This document shows, one piece after another, positions 30,650 to 38,737 of a DNA stretch of 64,000 nucleotides. This DNA is from Verrucomicrobiaceae bacterium. GTDB taxonomy: Bacteria; Verrucomicrobiota; Verrucomicrobiia; Verrucomicrobiales; Verrucomicrobiaceae. The notes under the pieces are model-generated. The model was not told the DNA's origin, ran no database searches, and saw nothing but the letters and a program-made list of their open reading frames with translations. Within the stretch, counting starts at the first letter, position 1. Each line of letters begins with the position of its first letter. The DNA lies in contig CANIBP010000036.1 of the NCBI GenBank assembly GCA_947466075.1, positions 1-64,000 of the forward strand. The letters are read 5' to 3'. The position numbers were made by a program, and so were the translations under genes.

Positions 30650-33349
30650 CTACTTCAAACTCAAGATAAATGCCTTCACATCGGCGAACTCTTGCGGCTT
30701 CAGAATGAGGTTCATCGGCGGCATCGGTGAGATGGGTGTGGCGGTGTAGCCTTCGGCGAGTTTGGCGTTCGGGTTCACGAGGCTCTCCAGGATGTAGGCG
30801 GAGTCTTTGCGCGTGGCGATGCCATCAAGCGCGGGACCAACGGCACTGCCCTTGCCTTTGAGGATGTGGCAGTTTTTGCAGGCGGCCACGGGATGGGTCC
30901 AAAAGATGTTCTCACCGCGCTTCATATCGCCAGCGAGTTTGGTTTCGTCTTCTTCGGTTTCCATGATCAACTCGCAGAGTTTCACGTCGTCGAAGTAGGT
31001 ATCACCTTTGCCGACGTGGAGGAGATTGATGCTGGCTTTGGGGCGGTCCTTGCTGTTAAAGGTCACATCGACCTCGGTCCAGTCTTGGGTGCGGCCAATG
31101 GTTTTAGTCTCTGCACGTCCGATGTGGTCGTTGAGGCTGGCTTTGCCTTTGAAGCCTTGGGTTTTGATCCAAGCGCTGAGTTTGTATTCTGTGTTCGGCT
31201 TCAATGTCACGTCGGCGAAGTAACTGGTGTCCGCGTCGTCGCGGGTGATGCAGCGCATGGCCTGCTTGCCGCTGTGGATCATTTTCGGGTCGGTGACGAT
31301 GCCCCACTCGGCGGTTTTGTTGCCGGGTCTCTTGCCGTAATCGCGGTGCTTCCATGTTTGCGCGATGGGCTCTTCAAATCCGGCATTTGGCAGCAGATTC
31401 GGGCCTTCTTTGAAGTTCAGGGCCTTGTGCTTCTTCCCGAGCATCTTCGCCGCTTCGGCCAACCATTCGTCGTTTTTAACGATCGGATCCGCAGCGAGCT
31501 TTTTAACAAGCGTTTGGATTTCTGGTGTCGTTTCGAAGTCTGAGAGCTTCACGAAGGCTGCGAGGCGTGTGTGCAGATCGGGATCGGAAAACACGCCGGA
31601 GCCGAAGAAGAGTTCCTGCGCGGCTTTGTCGCTACCTAGAGCGCGGATGGCGTTGCGGCGCAGTTTGGCGTCTTTGGAGATGAGTGCGGCTTGGTGGTCT
31701 TTTGGGGTGAGGGTGCCGCGTGCATGCTTCACCCAGAGTGCGTGGATGTCAGACAGGTCTGATAAGTCGGACTGGTCAGACGCGAGACGCTGCTGGCGCA
31801 AAAGCTGCCCGTAGAGTGTCTTCGTGGCCTTGGGTGCACCTTTCCCCACAATCCGATAAATCCGCCCCCTTGAATGATCCCGCAGGTCATTTTCGTGCGC
31901 TCCACCGACGCCTGTAGTCGCCATGAAGCCGCCGCGTTCTTTGCTGGGCGTGGGGTTGTGCTGAATGATGAAGTTTTGGAAATCGGCCACCCACACGGCA
32001 CCATCGGGACCGACTTCGGCATGCACGGGGCTGTTCCACTCGTCGCTGCTGGCGTAGATGTTCATGGAGTCGAGCGCTTTCCAGCCTGCGCCGTCGGGTT
32101 GCACATCGACGAGAGCCACGACCTTCATCGTCGGCTCGCAGATCATGGCTTTGCCTTGGAAGCGGGCGGGAAGAGCGTCGCTATAGATGAAGTTGGAGCC
32201 AGCAGCAGCGGTGTAGCCGCCGAAGACATCGACTTGGCGGAAGTTCGGCGTGATGGTGTGACAGGTATCGACGACGTTGATCTTTTTTGCGGTCATGCCG
32301 CGTGTTCCTTCGGGATACGCCGGAGCGGGGATGCCGCCGAAGAAAATGGGAGCGCCATTCGCGGTGCCGCCGAATTGATCACCCGCGTCATTGGTGCTGT
32401 GCGCCCAGGCATTGTTGGTGAACTGATGCAGGAACTCGATAGCGCTGCCATCCGGCTTGAAGCGATACGTTCCCATGGCGAACTGATGTTTCTTGCCGCC
32501 GACGTAGCCTTCGATGCCGCTGTAGCCGACGCAGCCGTAGATCCAGTTGTCGAAGCCGTAGTGAAGGTTGCTAGCCTGTGCATGCGTGTCGCGGATGCCC
32601 CAGCAGTCGATGATCGTCTCACACTTGTCGGCCTTGTCGTCGCCGTCGGTGTCTTCGAGGTAGATGAACTTCGGCGGTGCGGCAACGATGATGCCTTTGC
32701 GGGCAAAAACGATGCCGGTGGGCAAATTGAGCTTGTCGGCGAAGACGGTGAATTTGTCCGCTTTGCCGTCGCCATCGGTGTCCTCGCAGATTTTAATGCT
32801 GTCCTGGCCTTCGTGGTTCTCGGTGATGCCGTGCGGGTAGTCGCGTGTCTCGACGACCCAGCAGCGACCGCGCTCATCCCACGCGAAGGCGATGGGCTTC
32901 GCGATGTCCGGCTCGCTGGCGAAGAGTTTCAGCTCGCAATCCGCAGGCACCTGAGTGCGCTCCATGCTGCCTTTGACGCTGAAGGGAAGCTGCAGCGTGA
33001 GCGGCTCCGGGCGCTTCTCGTAGTTCGCAACCTGTGGGTGAACTTTGCGCTCTTCTTTGTCCCGCTGGGCTAAAAATGACTCGTAGCTGGCTTTGCGCTC
33101 GGCGGAGAGTTTGGAGAGAATGGCGTCGCGGCTCAGATCGTCGCCGGGTTTCACGATGAGGTCGTAAGCGGCGTCCACCTTTTCCTTCGCGTAGTCAAAG
33201 TAGATCGCATCGCGACCGAGGTCGCGCATGGCGTCGTGGAGCGGTTTGGTCTCCGCACCTGGCGTGTCGATGTAAAGCACACGGATGGGGCCGGTCGGGG
33301 CGGCGTGGGCCAAAACGGCGGTGAGCAAAGCGAGGAAAAGAACTTTCAT
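30650..33349 (-). CDS. PVC-type membrane-bound dehydrogenase with jelly-roll and cytochrome c domains
   Basis: An 899-residue secreted protein. The signal is VLFLALLTAVLAHA. A ThuA-like first domain (IRVLYIDTPGAETKPLHDAM) is followed by the six-bladed PVC propeller (AFAWDERGRCWVVETRDYPHG, CEDTDGDGKADKFTVFAD, EVGPDGAVWVADFQNF). A HEAT-like linker region follows, then a carbohydrate-binding-like sandwich (NLLPNAGFEEPIAQTWKHRD to TYFDDVKL). A C-terminal cytochrome c has CKNCH and MPPMN as axial Met candidate. The linker holds an SDQSDLSDLSD repeat. It probably oxidises a sugar or polyol in the periplasm. The ATG at 33349 is chosen for its signal peptide. Confidence 0.9.
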   Translation of the reverse strand: MKVLFLALLTAVLAHAAPTGPIRVLYIDTPGAETKPLHDAMRDLGRDAIYFDYAKEKVDAAYDLIVKPGDDLSRDAILSKLSAERKASYESFLAQRDKEERKVHPQVANYEKRPEPLTLQLPFSVKGSMERTQVPADCELKLFASEPDIAKPIAFAWDERGRCWVVETRDYPHGITENHEGQDSIKICEDTDGDGKADKFTVFADKLNLPTGIVFARKGIIVAAPPKFIYLEDTDGDDKADKCETIIDCWGIRDTHAQASNLHYGFDNWIYGCVGYSGIEGYVGGKKHQFAMGTYRFKPDGSAIEFLHQFTNNAWAHSTNDAGDQFGGTANGAPIFFGGIPAPAYPEGTRGMTAKKINVVDTCHTITPNFRQVDVFGGYTAAAGSNFIYSDALPARFQGKAMICEPTMKVVALVDVQPDGAGWKALDSMNIYASSDEWNSPVHAEVGPDGAVWVADFQNFIIQHNPTPSKERGGFMATTGVGGAHENDLRDHSRGRIYRIVGKGAPKATKTLYGQLLRQQRLASDQSDLSDLSDIHALWVKHARGTLTPKDHQAALISKDAKLRRNAIRALGSDKAAQELFFGSGVFSDPDLHTRLAAFVKLSDFETTPEIQTLVKKLAADPIVKNDEWLAEAAKMLGKKHKALNFKEGPNLLPNAGFEEPIAQTWKHRDYGKRPGNKTAEWGIVTDPKMIHSGKQAMRCITRDDADTSYFADVTLKPNTEYKLSAWIKTQGFKGKASLNDHIGRAETKTIGRTQDWTEVDVTFNSKDRPKASINLLHVGKGDTYFDDVKLCELIMETEEDETKLAGDMKRGENIFWTHPVAACKNCHILKGKGSAVGPALDGIATRKDSAYILESLVNPNAKLAEGYTATPISPMPPMNLILKPQEFADVKAFILSLK
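31748..31781 (-). repeat. Short tandem repeat encoding (SDx)n inside the PVC dehydrogenase
   Basis: Read on the minus strand this is four nine-base units of the form TCN-GAC-NNN, giving SDQSDLSDLSDI. The unit is degenerate at third positions. It lies in the linker before the HEAT-like region and does not disrupt the frame. Confidence 0.7.
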
Positions 33350-33481
33350 GGCAGGTGGTTGGAGTCTCGCCGGAAGAAACGGTGTTTGGCGAGCCAGATA
33401 TGCTGACATCTTTTGGGGGGAATCGGCCACGGTTGGGATTGTTGGTTGTGCAATGAATCGCGCGGCCCATCATCCGCGCCC

Positions 33482-35182
33482 GTGACTGATACCAAACGCC
33501 TGCGCCTGTTCATGTTCATCGCCCCGCTGCTCAGTGGTGTGATCCTGATGTTTGCCTTCCCTGGCTGGAACTCCAATCTCGCGGTCTGGCTTTGGCTCTT
33601 TCCGTTGCTCGTCGTCCTGTGGCCCTGGAAGAGTTTTGAAGGCGTCAAAGTACGCCCTTTTTGGCGCGGTTATCTGGCAGGCCTGGCCTTCTTTCTGCCT
33701 AACCTGAAGTGGGTGCATCATTCAGCGCGTGTCAGGCTTGGCGGAGCTGTAGATGACTCCTGGGTGGGGCTGGGACCGGAGCTGCTGGGATTGGGGGCGC
33801 TGATCGGCCTTGCAGGCTACTGCGCGGTATACTTTGGCCTCTGGGCCTGGTTCACGCATCGTTTTGCGCGGCCGCACATGACCACGCTGACCAAGGATGC
33901 GTGGTGGCCCAGCACTCTGCATTCTCTGGCATGTTCATTTCTCGCAGCCTCGGCATGGGTTGGATGTGAGTGGCTGCGCAGCACGACTGTCTTCACCGGC
34001 TTTGGTTGGAACGGCCTCGGTGTGGCGATGCACGGGAATCTGCCATTGATCCAGGCGGCGGATCTGGTGGGTGTCTTTGGTCTTTCTTTCCTCCCGGTCT
34101 TCGTGGCCTGCACGGCTTGGAACACCCTGACGCGCCTCATCATCGCCTATCGCGGGGATGGGACGTGCAAGACCCGGCTCGACTTCACCGTGGCGTTGAT
34201 ACTCATGCTCAGCACGGCGGGTTACGGCATGCTGAAACTCACGGCGAAAGAGCCGGACTGCATCACCGTGCGCACCGTACTCGTGCAGCCCAACGTGGCG
34301 CTGGTGGATGCTGCGACTGGCAGGCTTGCTGAACAAACCTATCAGCACCTCGATCAGTTCACGCGCATGTACGGCACGGCGAAGGAGGGGAAGACGACGA
34401 CCGATCTCGTCATCTGGCCGGAGAGCTCACTGCCGGTCCATCTGGAATACAGAGGCCCCAATTTTCCGAAGGACTATCATCAGAATTACCTCAATGCCAT
34501 GCTGCAGGCAGGAGACTTCAGCCTGCTCTTTGGCACGGAGTTGTTTGAGAGCGAAGAAATCGGGCATGTCTCCGCAGTGCTGTTTCGTGGCAGCGCCGAC
34601 CATCGTCAGGACTACCACAAGGTGCATCTCGTTCCCTTCGGTGAATACCTGCCGCTGAAAAACATCCCACCGTTCTCATTCTTTGGCAGCATGTTCGAAG
34701 GGGCCTTCACACCGGGAGACAAAACCGAGCCGCTGCTGCTGGAGCAGCCGCAGGTGCAGATCATCCCGCTCATCTGTTTTGAAGACACCGTGGGCAGTCT
34801 GGCGCGCAAGTTTGTGCGCGAGGCACCGCAGATGATCGTTAACGTCACCAATGACGGCTGGTTCCTGCAAAGTGAAGAACCCGAAGTTCACATGATCAAC
34901 GCGCTCTTTCGTGCCATCGAACTGCGCCGCCCCATGGTGCGTGCCACCAACACCGGCGTGAGCTGTTTCATCGACACCTGCGGACGCATCATTTCCAAGC
35001 TCAGCGATCCCGAGACCGGCAGCAGCTTCATCGAAGGCACCCTGCCAGGTGAGGTTAAGGTGCCGCGAGTGGGGCACATCACACTCTATGCTCGTTTCGG
35101 CGACTGGTTTGCGCTGACGATGCTGGCGGTGTGTTTCACGACGTGGATTTGCAAACGCCAAGTCGGTAAGCCCGTGAGTTAG
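33482..35182 (+). CDS. lnt: Apolipoprotein N-acyltransferase
   Basis: A 566-residue inner-membrane enzyme that adds the third acyl chain to lipoproteins. Several TM helices cover the N-terminal ~270 residues. The C-terminal nitrilase-like domain has the Glu-Lys-Cys triad: E about 313 (VIWPESSLPV), K about 380 (DYHKVHLVPFGEYLPL) and C about 432 (IPLICFEDTVG), with NVTNDGWF. The GTG at 33482 (VTDTKRLRL) is chosen; the upstream frame overlaps the divergent dehydrogenase leader and is unlike the family. It would act on lipoproteins such as MlaA. Confidence 0.92.
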   Translation: MTDTKRLRLFMFIAPLLSGVILMFAFPGWNSNLAVWLWLFPLLVVLWPWKSFEGVKVRPFWRGYLAGLAFFLPNLKWVHHSARVRLGGAVDDSWVGLGPELLGLGALIGLAGYCAVYFGLWAWFTHRFARPHMTTLTKDAWWPSTLHSLACSFLAASAWVGCEWLRSTTVFTGFGWNGLGVAMHGNLPLIQAADLVGVFGLSFLPVFVACTAWNTLTRLIIAYRGDGTCKTRLDFTVALILMLSTAGYGMLKLTAKEPDCITVRTVLVQPNVALVDAATGRLAEQTYQHLDQFTRMYGTAKEGKTTTDLVIWPESSLPVHLEYRGPNFPKDYHQNYLNAMLQAGDFSLLFGTELFESEEIGHVSAVLFRGSADHRQDYHKVHLVPFGEYLPLKNIPPFSFFGSMFEGAFTPGDKTEPLLLEQPQVQIIPLICFEDTVGSLARKFVREAPQMIVNVTNDGWFLQSEEPEVHMINALFRAIELRRPMVRATNTGVSCFIDTCGRIISKLSDPETGSSFIEGTLPGEVKVPRVGHITLYARFGDWFALTMLAVCFTTWICKRQVGKPVS

Positions 35183-35206
35183 TAGTTCGGACCAAATGGG
35201 CTTCGC

Positions 35207-36517
35207 TTACACCGGATAAGCCCATGGCTTGCGATACTCTCGCTGCATGAGTTTGCTCGCTTCTTCATCGCCGATGATGAGTTCCTTCTCCGCATCCCAC
35301 TGAATGCTGCGGCCGGCTTTGTAGCTGAGCATGCCGAGCATGGGGAGGCAGGAGGAACGATGCGCGCTTTCGATGTCGGCTACGGGTTTGTGCTTCTTCT
35401 CGATGGCGTCGATGAAATCGGCCCACAGCAGGGCTATGTTGTGGCCATCGGGTTCTTGAAGCTGGTGGTTGCCGTGCTTTTCGCCGCCCTTCGTGTTCAC
35501 AGGGTAGAAGGTCCAGCCATCACGCCAGCCGATGTGCAGCACGCCTTTCTCGCCGTAGAAGTAGGTGCCGATCTTGTGCTTCTCGTTGTTGTTGTCGCCG
35601 AACTTGCGGTGTTCCCAGGTGGCGGTGAACTGCTCGAACTCGAACGTGGCCACCTGATGATCCGGCGCGTCAGTGGTCTGCTCCTTGTCATTGAGCACGG
35701 CGGGACCGGCGATGTCGCGGCCGCCGGTGCAGAAAATTTTCTTCGGGCCTTTCTCACCGCTCCACCACAGGATCTGATCGAGCCAATGCACACCCCAGTC
35801 TCCCATGGTGCCGTTGGCGTAATCGAGGAAGTTCCGCCAGCCGCCGGGATGCAGCTTGGTGTTGAACGGGCGCAGCGGCGCCGGGCCGCACCACAGGTCC
35901 CAGTCCATGCCTTCGGGCACCTGGCTGTTCGGTTTCGGCTGCTCGGGGCCGCCTTTGCTGATGGCAAAGGCGCGCACCATGCCAACCTTGCCCACGGCAC
36001 CGGACTTGAGAAAATTCATCGCCTCGACGTGATGCGGGCCGATGCGGCGGTGCAAGCCGACCTGCACGACGACTCCCGCCTCACGCGCGGCCTTCACCAT
36101 CGCCTTGCTCTCGTTGATCGTGTGCCCCGTCGGCTTTTCCACGAGCACATGCGCCCCCGCCTTGCACGCGGCGATGCTTTGCAGCGCATGCCAATGATCC
36201 GGCGTGGCGATGATGACGATCTCGGGCTTCTCCTTGTCCAGCATCTCGCGGTAGTCTTTGTAGAGCTTCGGATCGTCGCCGTTGAGGCCGTTCACCGTGT
36301 CACCGGCATTCGAGGCCACGTCTTCATGCACATCGCACAACGCGCAGACCTTCACGCGACCCGAAGCCAGCGCTTCCTTCAAAATGTTCATGCCCCACCA
36401 GCCGGAGCCTATCAAGGCCGTGCGATACTTCTTCGCCGGATCAGCGCCGAAGATGTGAAACGACGAAGCGGCAAAGGCTGCCGTGCTGGCAGAAAGGAAA
36501 TGGCGGCGAGAAGTCAT
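35207..36517 (-). CDS. Gfo/Idh/MocA oxidoreductase with Tat signal
   Basis: A 436-residue NAD(P)-dependent oxidoreductase. The Tat signal is TSRRHFLSASTAAFAASSFHIFGA. The Rossmann fold has YRTALIGSGWWGMNILKEAL, then VIIATPDHWHALQSIAACKAGAHVLVEKPTGHT (family EKP motif) and GLHRRIGPHHVEAM. The C-terminal alpha/beta domain includes HLVP-like WGVHWLDQILWW and a terminal REYRKPWAYPV. Tat-exported members are typical of Planctomycetes and Verrucomicrobia and probably use a tightly bound cofactor on extracellular sugars. The ATG at 36517 puts the twin Arg close to the start. Confidence 0.92.
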   Translation of the reverse strand: MTSRRHFLSASTAAFAASSFHIFGADPAKKYRTALIGSGWWGMNILKEALASGRVKVCALCDVHEDVASNAGDTVNGLNGDDPKLYKDYREMLDKEKPEIVIIATPDHWHALQSIAACKAGAHVLVEKPTGHTINESKAMVKAAREAGVVVQVGLHRRIGPHHVEAMNFLKSGAVGKVGMVRAFAISKGGPEQPKPNSQVPEGMDWDLWCGPAPLRPFNTKLHPGGWRNFLDYANGTMGDWGVHWLDQILWWSGEKGPKKIFCTGGRDIAGPAVLNDKEQTTDAPDHQVATFEFEQFTATWEHRKFGDNNNEKHKIGTYFYGEKGVLHIGWRDGWTFYPVNTKGGEKHGNHQLQEPDGHNIALLWADFIDAIEKKHKPVADIESAHRSSCLPMLGMLSYKAGRSIQWDAEKELIIGDEEASKLMQREYRKPWAYPV

Positions 36518-36606
36518 GGTGAAGGACGATGAAAGCATGCGGAGCAGGAAAACGCCATCAGTTCGAGAGGCTTGCGTAAAATGGCATTGTCCGATAGCTT
36601 CACGGC

Positions 36607-36870
36607 ATGAGCACGATCACGGCCATCCTTGAACCTCACGATGACGGTACCCTGCACCTGCCGCTGCCCGCCAATCTGCGGCGTGGCCGTGTGCGCGTGG
36701 TCGCCAGTCTGACGGTGGATGACGAAAGCTCGGCCACTGTCAGCAAGGAAACTCCGCTCCAAGCGCTGAAAGAGTTGCGCAAGCTCGGAGGCCTGCGTCA
36801 TGTGATTCCTGATCCCGTGGCCTGGCAGAAGGAGCAACGTCAGGAACGCCAACTGCCCGGTCGTGATTGA
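36607..36870 (+). CDS. VapB/AbrB-like antitoxin
   Basis: An 87-residue protein. Its N-terminal half (STITAILEPHDDGTLHLPLPANLRRGRVRVVASL) has the beta-hairpin layout of small swapped-hairpin antitoxins and DUF104-like proteins. Its basic, Leu-rich C-terminal half (LQALKELRKLGGLRHVIPDPVAWQKEQR) would wrap the toxin. The next gene, three bases after its stop, begins as a PIN toxin, which supports the assignment. The toxin is broken, so this is probably an orphan antitoxin. Confidence 0.65.
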   Translation: MSTITAILEPHDDGTLHLPLPANLRRGRVRVVASLTVDDESSATVSKETPLQALKELRKLGGLRHVIPDPVAWQKEQRQERQLPGRD

Positions 36871-36873
36871 TCC

Positions 36874-37005
36874 ATGCTTCTGGACAGCAACATCTTGATC
36901 TACGGCGCGGATGGAAGTCATTCGCAGCTTGATGTCATTCTCGATCGCACCAATCTGGCAGCTGCGTGTTTCACATGCATTCAGGCGTTTTTGGCGAAAA
37001 TTTGA
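36874..37005 (+). pseudogene. Truncated PIN-domain (VapC-like) toxin
   Basis: The frame begins MLLDSNILIYGADGSHSQ, with the first PIN acidic residue (D4) and the usual 'LDSNILIY' strand, and stops after 43 codons, whereas PIN toxins have about 125-140. The last few residues (FLAKI) no longer look PIN-like, and the frame ends 25 bases inside the 3' end of a convergent unrelated gene. The catalytic acidic residues of the C-terminal half are missing, so no nuclease activity is expected. It shows where a deletion or insertion joined foreign sequence. Confidence 0.75.
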
Positions 37006-37304
37006 TCTATCTGATTTTTATCAGGAGTGGTCGTCTCGGTAACAATGCCGCCGCAATGCATTCCACCATTGCTTATGTTGGTTTTGGTAAACAAAACGAA
37101 ATGCACCTTGCCCAAGGGGTCGAGAATAATCGCCTCGGTTCCATCGGGTAGTATGCCGTTGAAACTGAAGCTGAAAGTATCAGGGCGCTTGCGCTGAGTC
37201 TGGCCACCGCCTGGAATTTTGAAAACATCGTATCCGTCGTCGGAAAACGTGACCGAGGGAAGTTTTGTATAGTTTTCTTTGTCGTAGGTAATCAGGTAGT
37301 GCAT
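36981..37304 (-). CDS. Hypothetical protein (107 aa)
   Basis: A 107-residue protein, MHYLITYDKENYTKLPSVTF onward, with alternating polar strands (FSFSFNGILPDGTEAIILDPLGKVHFVLFT) and two nearby Cys/His positions (GGMHCGG). No signal or TM segment, and no family recognised. Its 3' end overlaps the truncated toxin by 25 bases. Base composition is lower in GC than the neighbouring Gfo/Idh gene, which suggests acquired DNA. Confidence 0.5.
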   Translation of the reverse strand: MHYLITYDKENYTKLPSVTFSDDGYDVFKIPGGGQTQRKRPDTFSFSFNGILPDGTEAIILDPLGKVHFVLFTKTNISNGGMHCGGIVTETTTPDKNQIDQIFAKNA

Positions 37305-37407
37305 CGCATTATTTTGTGAGTGACTGCGCAGAATGCATAGTGTTCATACAGCCCGCGTCGCGGTTGCCGGCGCGTGTTAGAGCGGATGGAAGGACTGTGG
37401 GTTGCCC

Positions 37408-38532
37408 TCATGGCTGTTTTTTGAGTTCCTCGAGTTCTTTTGTAGCATTTTCATCGTACGCACGCGCACTGCGATCCAATTCGGCTGCACGTAAATTGAG
37501 TTCTGCGACCTTGTGTTTGATTTCCAAATTGGCTCGGCCAATTTGATCAAATTCTTCTGCCGTTTGAGCAACTTGGTTGGGACCATCACCGCCTATTGCC
37601 AGCGCGGCTCGGCGTATTCCGCGGAGAAACAACGCGGTCTTTGTGTTGTCTATCGCATTCCTCTTGCATGTGTCGGCCATAAATGCACAGAGATCTGCGG
37701 TTGAAATGGCGAAACGGCGGAATTCGTCACTGAGTGCGCGCTCACGTTGGCCGGCGTTGCTCTGATCTACTTCGTCCACCCGCTTGGCGATGGCTCGGAA
37801 CTTGTCTGCGCTCACAGAGAGTAGTGCTGAAACTTCCAAGAGGTCTTCGGAGTGCGTGGCTAGTGCCGCACTCCGGTCCTTATACTCATCCAGGAGTGAA
37901 TTCAAGGCTCTCAAATATAACTGATGACGACGCTGGTATTCGGCGAAAGCAATGTGGCCCTGGGGACGCAATTCGGAGAGCACTTCAGACACTTCGCGCC
38001 GGAGCTCGTCATCGGTCAAAGGGATGGGTTTGGAGCCCAACTCACGAGAGCGTATATTAGACGCGATAAGTTTGCGGTCGATCTCTGCGCGTTTGTCGGA
38101 GGAGAGGAGGCTGGTCCAATGAATGTCTCGAAGAACTGCATCGATCTCGTCGCACAAGGCTATTAGTTTTTGAGTATGTTTCTCGACGTGTCGCGCCTGA
38201 GCAAGCTTGCTTGCAAGCTGTGTCATTCGATCAGAGTTGCCGTGGTTCTGAGCTTCAAGCAACGCACCTTTTAAGGTTGCGACTGCGCTCGCAGCTTCAT
38301 TGGCTCCCTGAACTACAACAGCACGCGTCTGGAGCATTTTGGCCCTGCTGGCATCCCAGGTGGCATTTGTCGGCGTAATTACGTTGTTACGAAACCACAG
38401 AATCGCTGCGGCAACGACCACAATGACAACTATGCCAAATACAAACCTTCGTGATGAGGTTGCGATTCTGCGTGCCGAATCCTCTGGAGACCGTGACCTA
38501 AAACTACGGGGCGTGATGCGTGGCATAGGCAT
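37408..38532 (-). CDS. Single-pass membrane protein with long helical domain (374 aa)
   Basis: A 374-residue protein. An Arg/Ser-rich cytoplasmic N-terminus (about 30 residues) leads to one TM helix (FVFGIVVIVVVAAAILWF). The remaining ~320 residues are Ala/Arg/Glu/Leu-rich and almost entirely helical, with probable coiled coils (ASKLAQARHVEKHTQKLIALCDEIDAVL; AELNLRAAELDRSARAYDENATKELEELKK). Two Cys flank FMADT. This resembles sensor-like or scaffold proteins, but no HAMP, kinase or methyl-accepting motif is present. Not recognised. It lies in a lower-GC stretch with the 107-residue gene. Confidence 0.65.
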   Translation of the reverse strand: MPMPRITPRSFRSRSPEDSARRIATSSRRFVFGIVVIVVVAAAILWFRNNVITPTNATWDASRAKMLQTRAVVVQGANEAASAVATLKGALLEAQNHGNSDRMTQLASKLAQARHVEKHTQKLIALCDEIDAVLRDIHWTSLLSSDKRAEIDRKLIASNIRSRELGSKPIPLTDDELRREVSEVLSELRPQGHIAFAEYQRRHQLYLRALNSLLDEYKDRSAALATHSEDLLEVSALLSVSADKFRAIAKRVDEVDQSNAGQRERALSDEFRRFAISTADLCAFMADTCKRNAIDNTKTALFLRGIRRAALAIGGDGPNQVAQTAEEFDQIGRANLEIKHKVAELNLRAAELDRSARAYDENATKELEELKKQP

Positions 38533-38737
38533 GTGTACGACTTTTTGATAAGTTCAGTGCCAGCATGTCGCCGTTCTAGGAGTGAAGCGGGGCCGCGCTG
38601 TGGAAGTTAAATTGGCCATGAGGATCATGGCGAGAAAGCTGTGTTTGACCAGCGGGATGTCGAGTCGCAAAGAAGCTCTCCTAAGCTTCGCTGAACAATA
38701 CAGCGTAGGTTATGCAGCCATCGCGGTTGCGGAATGC

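Noticed and set aside
31874..33073. 399-codon plus-strand frame across the PVC dehydrogenase
   Set aside because: Antisense shadow of the propeller domain; no family features.
35360..36532. 390-codon plus-strand frame opposite the Gfo/Idh oxidoreductase
   Set aside because: Antisense shadow; the minus-strand protein has a Tat signal and the EKP motif.
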